Assembly: GCF_008312885.1 (NCBI RefSeq)
Contig: NZ_VSSO01000001.1
Coordinates: forward strand, 248,001 to 312,000
Length of the DNA stretch: 64,000 nt
Source of the DNA: Lolliginicoccus suaedae
GTDB lineage: Bacteria > Actinomycetota > Actinomycetes > Mycobacteriales > Mycobacteriaceae
Direction of reading: 5' to 3'
The translations under genes and the position numbers were made by a program. Below are positions 52,410-61,863 of the stretch, in pieces. A model generated the notes under the pieces. It had not been told where the DNA came from. It did not search any database and saw only the letters and a program-made list of their open reading frames with translations. Positions within the stretch are counted from its first letter, which is position 1. The number at the start of each line of letters is the position of its first letter.

Positions 52410-54404
52410 ATGATGGTGCTGGCGGCGGGGGAGAGCCCCGCATACCTCGGACCCGTGGTGGCGCTGCTCGTCGCCGCGGGGCTCGTTGGGTACATCTCGA
52501 TCCGACTGCGAATCGTGCCGATCGTGGGCTTCCTCCTCGCCGGGGTGCTGATCGGCCCGCACCAGCTCGGTCTCGTCGACAACACCGAGACCGTCGAGGC
52601 CGCCGCCGATATCGGCGTGATGCTGCTGCTGTTCACCATCGGCGTGGAGTTCTCCCTCGGGCGGCTCGCCGAGATCAAGACCCTCGTCCTCGTCGGCGGT
52701 GGACTCCAGGTGCTGCTCACCACCGGCATTACCGCCGCCCTGGTCATGGCGTTCGGTGGCGACTGGAACACCGCGTTGTTCACCGGCATGCTCGTGGCGC
52801 TGTCCTCCACCGCGATCGTGCTCAAGGTCCTCGCCGCTACCGGGCGCTCCACCCAGGCAGTAGGGCAATCCGCGCTGGGCGTGCTGATCTTCCAGGACCT
52901 CGCGGTCGTGCTGATGGTGCTGATCGTGCCGCTGCTCGGTGCGGGCGACGGCACGGAGGGCGGCAGCGGGCTCGGCGACCTCGTCACCGCGCTCGGCACG
53001 GCAGCCGTAGTGCTCGTCCTGGTGCTCGTCATCGCGCGGAAGATCATGCCGCCCCTGCTCGAGCGGGTAGCCCGCACCTGCTCTCCCGAGGTGTTCCTGC
53101 TGACCGTTGTCGCTCTCGGGCTCGGTACCGCTTACCTGACCTCTCTGGCCGGGGTGAGCGTGGCGCTCGGCGCGTTCCTCGCCGGCCTGGTGGTCAGCGA
53201 GTCCCGGCACAGCGCCCATGCCCTTGGCGAGATCCTGCCGCTGCAGATCCTCTTCAGTGCCGTGTTCTTCGTGTCCATCGGCATGCTGCTCGACCTCGGC
53301 GTGCTCCTGAGCCTGTGGTGGCTGGTGCTGCTGCTCGCGATCGCGGTGATCGCCATCAAGCTCATCGCCACCTACGTCGCGCTGCGCGCCGTGCGCGTCG
53401 CGGCCCCCTCGGCGCTCGCCGGGGCATTCCTGCTCGCCCAGATCGGTGAGTTCTCCTTCGTCCTGCAACGCTCCGGGAGCTCGGCCGGGCTCGAGCCCGC
53501 AGGCCTGGGCGCGGACGGGGAGCAGATCCTCATCGCCGTCACCGTGGCGCTCATGGTGATCACGCCGCTGCTCTCCACCGCCGGGGAACGGCTCGGTACA
53601 TTGCTGCAGGCCCGAGCGCCGCGCGCCCACGCCCCCGTCGCTCCCGAGGACGGCCTCGCCCATGACGGGCGTGCGCTGATCCTCGGCTGGGGACCCGTCG
53701 CCGCCGAGGTCGCCGCCACCCTCGCCGCCCGCCGCATCCCGGTCACCGTGACCACCCTCAGCCCGGATCTCGCCGAGCAGGCCGAGTCCGCCGGGCACCA
53801 CGTGGTCCGCGGTGATCCGCACCGCCACACCGTGCTCGAGGAAGCCGGCCTCGACTCCGCTTGCCTCGTGGTGATCTGCGAGAACAGCAGCAGCGACACC
53901 GGGCACCTCGCGACCGTCATCCGGCAGTTCGCGCCCGCCGCCGCCATCGTGGTGCGTCCCATCGACGCCGCCGACCCTGCGGAACTAGTGCCCACCGGCG
54001 CGGACCGCATCGTCGACACCCCTCGTGCCGCCGCCGCGCCGCTCGTCGCAGCGATCCTCGACCGCATGGGCCTCACCGAGCCGGGCGCCGCCTATCCGGA
54101 CCCGACCGTTCCCCTCGCCTTCGAGCCCGACCCTTCGAGCCCATGCCACCACACCAGCACCATCGCGCCAGTGCTGCCCACGAGCGCCGGATGCCTCGAA
54201 TGCCTGCGCCTCGGCGAGCGGGACTGGGTGCACCTGCGCACCTGCCTCGCGTGCGGGCACGTCGGATGCTGCGACTCCTCGCCCGGCAAGCACGCCGCCG
54301 CGCACGCCGAGCAGCAGGACCACCCCATCGCCGCATCCGCCGAGCCCGGGGAGCAGTGGGCGTGGTGCTACCTCGACCAGACGGAGATCGGTCGGGCGCG
54401 GTGA
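52410..54404 (+). CDS. CPA2 cation/proton antiporter fused to TrkA-N and UBP-type zinc finger
   Basis: A 664-residue protein. Residues about 10-400 form a 12-13 TM Kef/CPA2 antiporter (FLLAGVLIGPHQLG, TIGVEFSLG, SSTAIVLKVL, GVLIFQDLAVVLM). Residues about 420-540 are a TrkA-N-like domain (ILGWGPVAAEVAATLAARRI), with the usual GxGxxG altered to GWGPVA. The last 80 residues are a ZnF-UBP domain: CLECLRLGERDWVHLRTC, CGHVGCCDSS, HAAAHAEQQDHPIAAS, then WAWCYLD. UBP fingers bind ubiquitin C-termini in eukaryotes; here a sensory role is likely. GGAGGAGGAA precedes ATG 52410. Confidence 0.88.
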   Translation: MMVLAAGESPAYLGPVVALLVAAGLVGYISIRLRIVPIVGFLLAGVLIGPHQLGLVDNTETVEAAADIGVMLLLFTIGVEFSLGRLAEIKTLVLVGGGLQVLLTTGITAALVMAFGGDWNTALFTGMLVALSSTAIVLKVLAATGRSTQAVGQSALGVLIFQDLAVVLMVLIVPLLGAGDGTEGGSGLGDLVTALGTAAVVLVLVLVIARKIMPPLLERVARTCSPEVFLLTVVALGLGTAYLTSLAGVSVALGAFLAGLVVSESRHSAHALGEILPLQILFSAVFFVSIGMLLDLGVLLSLWWLVLLLAIAVIAIKLIATYVALRAVRVAAPSALAGAFLLAQIGEFSFVLQRSGSSAGLEPAGLGADGEQILIAVTVALMVITPLLSTAGERLGTLLQARAPRAHAPVAPEDGLAHDGRALILGWGPVAAEVAATLAARRIPVTVTTLSPDLAEQAESAGHHVVRGDPHRHTVLEEAGLDSACLVVICENSSSDTGHLATVIRQFAPAAAIVVRPIDAADPAELVPTGADRIVDTPRAAAAPLVAAILDRMGLTEPGAAYPDPTVPLAFEPDPSSPCHHTSTIAPVLPTSAGCLECLRLGERDWVHLRTCLACGHVGCCDSSPGKHAAAHAEQQDHPIAASAEPGEQWAWCYLDQTEIGRAR

Positions 54405-54440
54405 GCGCGTGCGGGAGCCCCGCGACTGTTTCCGGTCCGC

Positions 54441-54503
54441 TGGCGATAGTGCGAAAAGCGACAGGATTTCGCGCTGGAGGTGTCGTTTCTCGCACACTCG
54501 CCA
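54441..54503. repeat. Dispersed palindromic element, family B copy 3
   Basis: Arms TGGCGATAGTGCGAAAAGCG plus ACA, and TGTCG plus TTTCTCGCACACTCGCCA, loop GGATTTCGCGCTGGAGG. It lies between convergent stops (54404 and 54546). This and copy 4 are the longest. Confidence 0.78.
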
Positions 54504-54545
54504 GCGCTGGGGTCGGCGCTCTCGCTGGCACCGGTGACGGACCGC

Positions 54546-56222
54546 CTAGGCAAGAGACACGCTCCGCGTGCGGCGCAGCACGGCCTGGGCATCGCGGCCT
54601 GCGGGCGCGTGGTCGATGTGCGCGCGGGCGTGCTCGTCATCGAGCTCCACGGTCATCACGCCGTTGTCGAACCACGGGCCATGCGGGATGGTCCAGTCCA
54701 TGCCAACATCGTCGACCCGGGCGCGGCGAGCGACGCTATGGAGGGCACCGGCGGTGAGCCGCGAGCCGAGGACCTTCTTCGCCCATCGCACGCCACGCGG
54801 CAGCGGGTTGCGGAACGGCGACATCGTGAGCTGGTGGATCGCGGTGGGCACGCCGGGATGATCGTCGAGGCTGGCGGTCGCGATGTAGGAGGAGTGCACG
54901 TCGCCCGACAGCCACAGCAGCGAGACGGGCGGGCGCGGGCTAGTGGCTGCCGCGATGACTAGATCGACCATCGCGAGGAAGGAGCCCCGGAACGCGCCCC
55001 AGTGCTCGAGGTCGATCTTCCGGCGCAGCTTCTCGCCACGATCCACCCAGCGCTGGCCCCACTGCCCGTCGCACACGGCCTCGTTCCAGCCCTCGAGCTG
55101 GTGGATGCCGGGCAGCATGAGCACCGGCAGCGAGGTACCGATCAGGATATGCCGGGCATCCGCGCCGAGGACCTGCTCGCGCGCCCACTGCCATTCCGCG
55201 TCGTCGACCAGCCTCCGTCGTCCTGGTTCCAGGGATCGGGAGCATCGGGTGTCGAGCATGAGCAGGCGCGCGGGCCCGATGTCACGCACGAAGCTCCATC
55301 GCATCGACGCGGGCTGACTATCGGCCCGCCGGGCCATGTCAGCAAGGATCCGGGCGCGCTCGTCGGCGGTAGGGGCGTCGAGCACGGCACGCAGCACCGC
55401 ATCCTCGTCGAGCTGCACGGGGGAGAGGTTGCCGAGGTGCTGGTACACCCAGTACGAGGACAACGCGCCGGTGACGAGCGTGTCCCAGCCGGGCTGGACG
55501 CTGGCCTCGTCCCGCCACGACTGCGAGGTGTTCCAGTCATCGCGCAGGTCATGGTCGTCGAGGATCATGCAGGTCGGCACGGCGGAGAGCAGCCAGCGCA
55601 CATCGGGCTGCGACCACGCCGCCTCGTACAGGGCCGCATACTCGTCGAAAGTGCTGGCGCGCGGCAGCCCATCCTCGCCCCGGGGCAGCGTGTCCGCGAG
55701 CGGCTGCGGCGGCAGGTCGGCATACACCTGGTCGCCGAGCAGGCACAGCGCGTCTGGCCATTCCTCGTCCGGAGTGTCGCGCATGCGCCGGGCCAAGGCC
55801 ACCAGGGCATCCGGGCCGAGCGCCTTGACACTGGCGGGATCCTGGCCGCCGGTGCGGTAGCAGGAGCCGAACACGATGCGCACGGGCCGCGCGGTGCTAT
55901 CCCCGGGCGTGGCGCGAGGCAGGGTCCTGATGGTGCTGGGGGCATCCTCGATCTGCTCGGGCCACACCGCGCTCTCGTCGAGCTGCACCCAGTACGGATG
56001 CGCGCGTCCCGGTGCGAGGCCCGTGACCCGCACCAGCGTGTAGTGGCGACCGTGCACGGTCCAGGTGGGCGCGGAGCATTCCTGCCCGTCGCACAGCACC
56101 GCGACGGTGCAGGGAACGCTGGTTTGCACCCAGATCGTCGCCTCGGTCTCGTTGACGTAGCGCACGATCGGACCGAGGACGATGCTCGCGGAACCTGCAT
56201 TCACTGGGGTCACGGCTTCCAT
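54546..56222 (-). CDS. PhoD-like metallophosphatase
   Basis: A 558-residue protein with an N-terminal beta domain (GPIVRYVNETEATIWVQTS) and a metallophosphatase core: IVFGSCYRTGGQDP, LLGDQVYAD, MILDDHDLRDDWN and WLSGDVHSSYIA. These supply the metal-binding Asp/His set of the PhoD family. No signal peptide is visible, unlike classical PhoD, so it is probably cytosolic and may hydrolyse phosphodiesters. The start is ATG 56222. Divergent from the RNase H gene, 90 bp between starts. Confidence 0.84.
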   Translation of the reverse strand: MEAVTPVNAGSASIVLGPIVRYVNETEATIWVQTSVPCTVAVLCDGQECSAPTWTVHGRHYTLVRVTGLAPGRAHPYWVQLDESAVWPEQIEDAPSTIRTLPRATPGDSTARPVRIVFGSCYRTGGQDPASVKALGPDALVALARRMRDTPDEEWPDALCLLGDQVYADLPPQPLADTLPRGEDGLPRASTFDEYAALYEAAWSQPDVRWLLSAVPTCMILDDHDLRDDWNTSQSWRDEASVQPGWDTLVTGALSSYWVYQHLGNLSPVQLDEDAVLRAVLDAPTADERARILADMARRADSQPASMRWSFVRDIGPARLLMLDTRCSRSLEPGRRRLVDDAEWQWAREQVLGADARHILIGTSLPVLMLPGIHQLEGWNEAVCDGQWGQRWVDRGEKLRRKIDLEHWGAFRGSFLAMVDLVIAAATSPRPPVSLLWLSGDVHSSYIATASLDDHPGVPTAIHQLTMSPFRNPLPRGVRWAKKVLGSRLTAGALHSVARRARVDDVGMDWTIPHGPWFDNGVMTVELDDEHARAHIDHAPAGRDAQAVLRRTRSVSLA

Positions 56223-56312
56223 TGTGGCGGAACGCCGCCGTGCTGGCCTGTGGCATGGCTGAGCGTGGCATGAGGAAACGCTTCGGCGGTATTGCTAGGG
56301 TGGCTGCTCGTG

Positions 56313-56747
56313 ATGACGGTGAGCACGGACGGATCTTGCTTGAAGAACCCTGGCGGCGCGATCGGCTGGGCGTGGGTGAACCACACCGGTGAACGCTCGT
56401 CGGGCGGCGCGTCGTCGGGGACGAACCAGATCGCGGAGCTGATGGCGCTGCTCGAGGCGATCCGCTCGCATCCCGGTCCGGATCCGCTGCTCGTGGAGTC
56501 GGACTCGCAGTACGCGATCAAGTGCGTGTCGGTGTGGCTCGCGGGCTGGAAGCGCAATGGCTGGCGCACCTCGGGCGGCTCGCCGGTGAAGAATGCCGAG
56601 CTGATCCGTGCCATCGACGCGGCGATCGCTGATCGGGAGGGCCCGGTGCGGTTCCAGTGGGTGCGCGGGCACGCGGGCAACGAGTTCAACGAGATCGCTG
56701 ACGAGCTCGCCGGGACCGCGGCCCGGGCGGCTGCGGGATCGTCCTAG
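56313..56747 (+). CDS. rnhA: Ribonuclease HI
   Basis: A 144-residue RNase H fold with the full acidic set: Asp in VSTDGSC, Glu in TNQIAELMALLEAI, Asp in VESDSQYAIKCV and Asp in NEIADELAG, plus the His of VRGHAGNEFNE. It degrades RNA in RNA-DNA hybrids. TAGGGT (56296-56301) may be the -10 box of a leaderless mRNA starting at GTG 56310 or ATG 56313. The stop overlaps the convergent gene by 4 bp. Confidence 0.92.
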   Translation: MTVSTDGSCLKNPGGAIGWAWVNHTGERSSGGASSGTNQIAELMALLEAIRSHPGPDPLLVESDSQYAIKCVSVWLAGWKRNGWRTSGGSPVKNAELIRAIDAAIADREGPVRFQWVRGHAGNEFNEIADELAGTAARAAAGSS

Positions 56748-58039
56748 GCAGACGTGTTGTAGTCGAACACCTGGTCCCACCGCTCGTCGAGGCGTCGCTT
56801 CGCGTCCTCGATGGGGATCGCGGACAGTCGGCCGTCGCGGTCCTCGATGAGGCTGAGCTCGCGGAGCTTGCGCAGGCCATCCTGCACCTCGAAGTCGAAG
56901 CGTGCGTTCCAGCGCTTGGCGAACCACTCCTCGATGCGCTGGTCGAGCTCCTCGGCCGTGAGCGGGCCGTCGGCGAGCCGGAGGAAGTGGTAGGAGAGGA
57001 TCGCTTCCTTGGCCTCGGCCTCCTCGGCGATGTCGAGCAAGTGGTGGAAAACGCCGACCTCATTGTCGAGGTTGCGGAAGTAGAGGTTCTCCGACAGAGC
57101 CTTCATGAACTGGATCTTGCGATTCTTGAACTTGTTGAACTGGCGCACCAGGTACCCGCCGAACGCAGCGAGCCCGGCACCGATGGTCACTAGCGCGGCC
57201 TGATCCAGCTCCACCGCATCATCGCGCAGGCCCAGCCAGAACGCGATGAGCAGCAGCAGCACACCGAGCGAGGCGATCAGCTTGGTGACCACCACGATGA
57301 TCCCGGAGATCACTGCCGGCACCCCGATGAGGAGCTTGTCGATCGGGCGCATCCCCACCCGTACGTTGGGGAACAGCATCTCCAGATCGTGTCGCGGAAC
57401 GTTCTCGAACAGCTTCACCATCGTGCTGCCCGGCGTGAACGGCAGATCCTCGACATCACGATCCGCGAAGTGCTCGATGTCCCGGAATGTCACGTAGACC
57501 AGCACCTTCGCATAGCTGCGGAAGGCGATCGTGCGGCGGCGCAGCCCGAAGAAGGACTTCACCTCCCGCTCGCGCTCGAAGCTGCCGCGCCGGAAGAACA
57601 TCGCCGTATCGATATCGCCCCGATCAACCTCGAGGCGCACCTTGATCAGCGATTCTTCGTCGAATGCCCGCTGCATCTCATCCTCGGTGACGCGGATGAA
57701 GTTGGCGCGCTCGGCCAGCTCGACCAGTTCCTCCTCGAGGGACTGCTGCGCGCGGACACGGTCCTCCCAGTCAGGCTCGGCGATGCGCTTGAGGTCGGGC
57801 GGCGGATCGAGGACGTGATAGGCATCCTTGATCCGCTCGATGCGCGCATGGAAACGGTGATGCAGCACGCTCGCGAGGATCGTCGCGAGCTCCCGGAAGG
57901 GCTCGCGCTCCTGCTCGGGCAGCTCATCGGCGCACATCGTGATCACCGCAGACTTGCGGAACGGGATGAAATGCTCGAGCTCCGCGGCTCCTCGCTCCGC
58001 GGCTGGATCGGTTGCTTCCGGGCTGCCTTGCTGGACCAC
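56744..58039 (-). CDS. DUF3754/TMEM143-like membrane protein
   Basis: About 431 residues. A long N-terminal soluble part (FIPFRKSAVITMCADELPEQ, DIDTAMFFRRGSFEREREVK, FENVPRHDLEMLFPNVRVGM) is followed by two TM helices (LLIGVPAVISGIIVVVTKLI; AALVTIGAGLAAFGGYLV) and a soluble C-terminus ending DQVFDYNTSA. The FENVPRHDLEMLFP block and helix pair are the hallmark of the DUF3754 family, which includes mitochondrial TMEM143. Function unknown. GTG 58039 has GGGAGCG upstream; ATG 58081 is an alternative. Confidence 0.84.
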   Translation of the reverse strand: MVQQGSPEATDPAAERGAAELEHFIPFRKSAVITMCADELPEQEREPFRELATILASVLHHRFHARIERIKDAYHVLDPPPDLKRIAEPDWEDRVRAQQSLEEELVELAERANFIRVTEDEMQRAFDEESLIKVRLEVDRGDIDTAMFFRRGSFEREREVKSFFGLRRRTIAFRSYAKVLVYVTFRDIEHFADRDVEDLPFTPGSTMVKLFENVPRHDLEMLFPNVRVGMRPIDKLLIGVPAVISGIIVVVTKLIASLGVLLLLIAFWLGLRDDAVELDQAALVTIGAGLAAFGGYLVRQFNKFKNRKIQFMKALSENLYFRNLDNEVGVFHHLLDIAEEAEAKEAILSYHFLRLADGPLTAEELDQRIEEWFAKRWNARFDFEVQDGLRKLRELSLIEDRDGRLSAIPIEDAKRRLDERWDQVFDYNTSA

Positions 58040-58203
58040 GGTGACGCTCCCTCTGCCTGTCCTCGTCCGCCCCCGCTGCATCGCGCGGAGGCAAATTGGG
58101 CCGATTCCGACACCTCCAGGGTAGCCGCAGGGCCCCGGGCGGCGACGATTGCTGGTCGCTCATGCCCGGGGCCCTGGGGTCCTGGTGGCTCAGTGCCGCT
58201 GGA

Positions 58204-59607
58204 TCAGCAGCCGCCGCTTCCCGAGGGAATGCACGGCTCAGGCTCTGGTTCCGGCTCGGGCTCGGGCTCGGGCTCGCCCGATGTGGTCACCTCGGCATCG
58301 ACGAGGAAGCCGTAATGCTTGGTGCCCGGCGAGTTCCGCGGATCCCCGGTGAAGCCATAGCTCGCCGCGCGCGCCTGCGCATCGGCCCGCACGAGGTCGA
58401 TGATCTGCGCCGGCGAGAGGCCATCGCACGGTCCGGCCACTCCGCCACTGCCCAGGCAGAGCGCGACAGCACCGGCGACATGCGGGGCGGCCATCGACGT
58501 GCCCGACAGCACGCGCGTGCCGCCACCGAGCCGCGTGGACACGATGCACGATCCGGGCGCTGCCACCACATGTGACTTGTCGGTGGTGGAGACCGCAAAG
58601 TTGGAGAAGTCGGCCGCAGCGTCATCGGACTGGCCCAGATCGCACGACGGCCGCCCACCCGTGCCACCGGGAGCACCGTCGCTATCGGCCATCGCGGTGA
58701 CGGTCAGCACCTCGGGATACGCCGCAGGCACCGAGCTGCCGAAGCCCGTGTTCTCGTTGCCGGCCGCCGCCACATACGTGATGCCCTGGTCCGTGGAGCG
58801 GCAGATCGCGAGGTGCAAGGCATCGCTGTTCGAGTTGCCGCAGTTGTTGTCATTGCTGCCTTCGCCGGACAGCGACAGGTTGGCCACCTTGATGCCGAGG
58901 GTGGCGGCGTTCGCGGTGATCCAATCGATGCCGCAGATCACCTGCGAGAACGATCCGACGCCATCCTGGTCGAGCACCTTCACCGAGAACACCGTCGTAC
59001 CCGGCGCGACACCGATGACGCCGCTGCCATTGTTGCGGGCGCCGATCGTGCCGGCGACATGGGTGCCGTGGCCGTTCGCGTCCTGGGACGTGCCACCCGA
59101 GGAGGTGCAATCCACCCCGGCGACCGAGGTGAGGTCGGGATGCGCGAGATCGATGCCCGAGTCCACCACGGCCACACCGACAGAGCTCGCTGGCATCGCT
59201 GACGTGCTCGTCGCGGCCTCGATGCGCCGGACGCCGGTGGGCGCGGAATCACCCACGATGACGGGCTCGCTGGCTGGCACCGCGCGGACCTCACGGTCAG
59301 GAGTCACGAACGCTACATCCGGATCCTTCGCAAGGCGATCGCGCACCTCCTTGGGCATGCGGGCCGAGAAGCCCTCGAACACGCGGTTGAAGCGCCGCTC
59401 CGCAGCGATGCCATGCTCGCGCTCGAGGTCAACGGTCTTCGACTGCGACCGGACCCCGCCCTCGTACACCACGATGTACGGCTCGGCAGCCGGAGCCGTC
59501 CCCGACGGTGGGCCCTCCGGAGGCTGGGCGATGGACGGGCCACCCGCCACCACCAACCCAGCGGCCAGCATCCCGGCCGAGATCGCGCCCAACAATGGTC
59601 GACGCAT
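58204..59607 (-). CDS. Secreted subtilisin-like serine protease (S8)
   Basis: A 467-residue secreted protease. Signal peptide (LLGAISAGMLAAGLVVAGGP), an I9-type propeptide (YIVVYEGGVRS, FNRVFEGFSARMPKEV), and a catalytic domain with the triad Asp VVDSGIDLAHPD, His NGHGTHVAGTIG and Ser SGTSMAAPHVAG. AAAGNENTGF carries the oxyanion Asn. The tail is a run of Glu-Pro dipeptides and then PCIPSGSGGC. GGAGGG lies 9 nt before ATG 59607. Extracellular proteolysis; the specific target is unknown. Confidence 0.93.
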   Translation of the reverse strand: MRRPLLGAISAGMLAAGLVVAGGPSIAQPPEGPPSGTAPAAEPYIVVYEGGVRSQSKTVDLEREHGIAAERRFNRVFEGFSARMPKEVRDRLAKDPDVAFVTPDREVRAVPASEPVIVGDSAPTGVRRIEAATSTSAMPASSVGVAVVDSGIDLAHPDLTSVAGVDCTSSGGTSQDANGHGTHVAGTIGARNNGSGVIGVAPGTTVFSVKVLDQDGVGSFSQVICGIDWITANAATLGIKVANLSLSGEGSNDNNCGNSNSDALHLAICRSTDQGITYVAAAGNENTGFGSSVPAAYPEVLTVTAMADSDGAPGGTGGRPSCDLGQSDDAAADFSNFAVSTTDKSHVVAAPGSCIVSTRLGGGTRVLSGTSMAAPHVAGAVALCLGSGGVAGPCDGLSPAQIIDLVRADAQARAASYGFTGDPRNSPGTKHYGFLVDAEVTTSGEPEPEPEPEPEPEPCIPSGSGGC

Positions 59608-59804
59608 GCGCAAGACCCTCCAGTCACCCGATGAAACAAACGGCAATACCGGACGGATCGTATGCGTCAGCCGAGACGGGGGGTTCGATCCGCGCTGCCC
59701 GACATGGCATCGTGACCCCACCTTGAGGTGATCTTTACGAAGGCGACGTTGGTGGCCGTGGCGGCGGTGGAGTCGGTGGAGGCGCCGTATCCGCCATATC
59801 CGTC

Positions 59805-59863
59805 GCGAGTGTGCGAAAAGCGACAGCTTTCCGCGCTGGAGGTGTCGTATTTCGCACTATCGC
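59805..59863. repeat. Dispersed palindromic element, family B copy 4
   Basis: Arms GCGAGTGTGCGAAAAGCG plus ACA, and TGTCG plus TATTTCGCACTATCGC, loop GCTTTCCGCGCTGGAGG. It stands 21 bp beyond the cobG stop, in the 277-bp spacer before the subtilase gene. A small palindrome CACCTTGAGGTG (59720-59731) lies in the same spacer. Confidence 0.78.
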
Positions 59864-59884
59864 GCCGTCGCGGCGGCGGGCGCA

Positions 59885-61027
59885 TCACCGCGGTTGGTAG
59901 CTGCCATCCTCCTGCGCGATGCGCACGGTCGCGCCGCGCGGGGCGCCGCATGCCCGGTCGCACCCGGCCCAGTGCTCGGGCACCCCGGGCTCGCCCGCGA
60001 GCGACCCCTCGGCGACGGCCCGCTGCACGTCGGCGTGCACATCAGTGCGCGACGAGGCGCATCCGGGCTGGCCGGTGCAGGCGCTCAGCCGCGCCCAGGG
60101 CGATTCGGCGTCGAACACCAGGCCCAGGGGAGCGAGCACGCGCACCACCTGCTCGGCGCGCCAGTCGTCGAGGCCCGTGATGACGATTCCGCGCCACGGC
60201 GTGACGAGCAGGGGCCGCTCGATCGCTTCGAGGAACTCCGCGAGGCGGGCGCTCAGCCGACCCAGCGGCACCGCCGCGCCGAGTGCGACATCACCGTCGT
60301 CCTGGGCGAACCAGCCGATCGGTGGCTGGGGCCGCTCGCTGGGATGCACGGGCTGCGGGCAGGGGTCCGGCCGGAGCCCGGCATCGCCGAGGAGTTGCTC
60401 GCGCGCGGCGGCGGGCAGGTCACGGATCCGCCAGGCACCGTCGGCGTGGTGCAGGAACGCGCGTGAGAGGGCATGCACCGCCGCTATAGCGTCGGCGTGG
60501 TCGAGCCGCACACGAGTGTCCTCGCCGTGGAGCAGCAGGGCAGCGGTGGTCTCGTCGTAGGCCATGACGGTGATGTCGGCATCGAGGGCCGCGACGTCGC
60601 CGCGACCGTCGTCGAACGCCACGAGGAACCGGCCGGGCAACTGCGCGAGGCCGGCATCGGAGCGCAGCAACTCGTCCCACGCGGCGACGAGCGGCCGGGA
60701 GTCGGTGAATCCGCCGACGAGTCCGCTCAATGGCGAGGCAATGATGTTGCGCGCGCGATCGTGCTCGTCGGAGGGCAGCAGCCCGGCATCGCGCAGGAGC
60801 ATCGCCACCGCACCCGCTGATTCATCCGCGAGACCCCGCACTTGGATATTGCCGCGCGCGGTCAGCTCGAGGATGCCATTGCCCAGCCGACCGCTGATCG
60901 TCGCGAGGGTGCCCATCTGCTCGGCGGTGATCGCGCCACCGGGCAGCCGGATTCGAGCCAGGCCACCGTCGGCAGCGGGGTGCAGGCGCAGCGCGCCGGG
61001 GCAGCGATCAGGGGGAGTGGTGCTCAC
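59885..61027 (-). CDS. cobG: Precorrin-3B synthase (CobG)
   Basis: A 380-residue nitrite/sulfite-reductase-like protein. The ferredoxin-like start HPAADGGLARIRLPGGAITA and ISGRLGNGILELTARGNIQV are characteristic. The [4Fe-4S] ligands lie near the C-terminus: CTGQPGC and, 33 residues later, CDRAC. CobG uses O2 to form precorrin-3B, the defining step of the aerobic cobalamin route. GTG 61027 is the start. Unlike M. tuberculosis, no cobH follows it; a family B repeat and the subtilase gene come next. Confidence 0.93.
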   Translation of the reverse strand: MSTTPPDRCPGALRLHPAADGGLARIRLPGGAITAEQMGTLATISGRLGNGILELTARGNIQVRGLADESAGAVAMLLRDAGLLPSDEHDRARNIIASPLSGLVGGFTDSRPLVAAWDELLRSDAGLAQLPGRFLVAFDDGRGDVAALDADITVMAYDETTAALLLHGEDTRVRLDHADAIAAVHALSRAFLHHADGAWRIRDLPAAAREQLLGDAGLRPDPCPQPVHPSERPQPPIGWFAQDDGDVALGAAVPLGRLSARLAEFLEAIERPLLVTPWRGIVITGLDDWRAEQVVRVLAPLGLVFDAESPWARLSACTGQPGCASSRTDVHADVQRAVAEGSLAGEPGVPEHWAGCDRACGAPRGATVRIAQEDGSYQPR

Positions 61028-61051
61028 TCGTTCCAGGATAGGCCCCCCGCG

Positions 61052-61692
61052 CTACCGCAGTCGCGCCCGCAGGTTCTCGCGCACGCGTGGCCAGTCCGCG
61101 GCTGTGATGGCGAACAGCTCGGTGTCGCGCAGGGTGCCGTCCGCGCGCCGGTGGTGCATCCGCAATGTTCCCTCGTGCCGGGCCCCGAGCCGCGCGATGG
61201 CGGCGCGGGACCGGGTGTTGCGCGCATCGGTGCGCAGCTCGACGCGAGCGACGTGGAGCGCGTCGAAGGCGTGCTCGAGGAGCAGGAGCTTGGCCTCGGG
61301 ATTCACGACGGTGCCCCATGCCGCTGGCGTGTACTGCGTGGCACCGATCTCGAGGCGCGCGTGCTCGGGAGCGGCATTGAGGTAGGACGTGGTGCCGAGG
61401 ATCGTTCCCGCTGCGATCGCGCTGATGGGGGCGGTGGCCACGACGGTGAAGACCTGCCAGCCTGGGGTGTTTGCTCGCGTGGCCAGTGCGGTGCCCAGCT
61501 CGGCGGCAGCGGGAGGCCTGCGTGCTGGCAGGTGCGTCCATGCCTCGGGGTGGTCGAGAGCGTCATGGATCCCTGGCGCGTCGCGCGCGGTGTCGCGGTG
61601 TCGTAGGCGCGGAGCTCCACGGTGGTTCCGCGCAGGGTCATCGACCGCGGGGGCCAGGTCATCCGGGGCCACGCCGCCTCCGGGCTCGGCAT
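61052..61692 (-). pseudogene. Frameshifted GNAT acetyltransferase, paralogue of the 51004-51804 gene
   Basis: Two minus-strand frames are needed to match the intact paralogue. One gives MTWPPRSMTLRGTTVELRAY (paralogue: MQWP.....LAGTTVSLSPL); the other continues DALDHPEAWTHLPARRPPAA and GTILGTTSYLNAAPEHARLE to the end. The break lies at a CG-dinucleotide run (plus-strand 61582-61590, TCGCGCGCGG), where a 2-bp slip would explain the shift. ATG 61662 or 61692 is the likely original start. It could be a pseudogene, a phase-variable gene or a sequence error. Confidence 0.7.
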
Positions 61693-61863
61693 GCTGGTGC
61701 TGGCCGTCGGGGATTCGGCCGCCGTGCTGCTGGGCGTGTCGTTGCTGCTGCTCACGGCTTCGAACCTAGCGTGCCGGCCGCGGGCCGTCACTTCGTCGGA
61801 TCTTCGGGGTAGCATGCGTGGCGTCCATCGGCATTGGTGGATCCGTCTTGCGGAAGGGCTCGC

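Noticed and set aside
58230-58275. GGCTCGGGCTCG simple repeat as a regulatory repeat
   Set aside because: It encodes the Glu-Pro dipeptide tail of the subtilase on the minus strand.
59680-59705. GGGTTCGATCC-like T-arm motif suggesting a tRNA
   Set aside because: The flanking bases do not form a T stem or acceptor stem and no anticodon arm lies upstream; the match is limited to the loop.
61693-61863. Possible cobalamin riboswitch before cobN
   Set aside because: No B12-box-like sequence or compatible multi-stem leader could be found by eye; the region is short and shared with the divergent acetyltransferase remnant.
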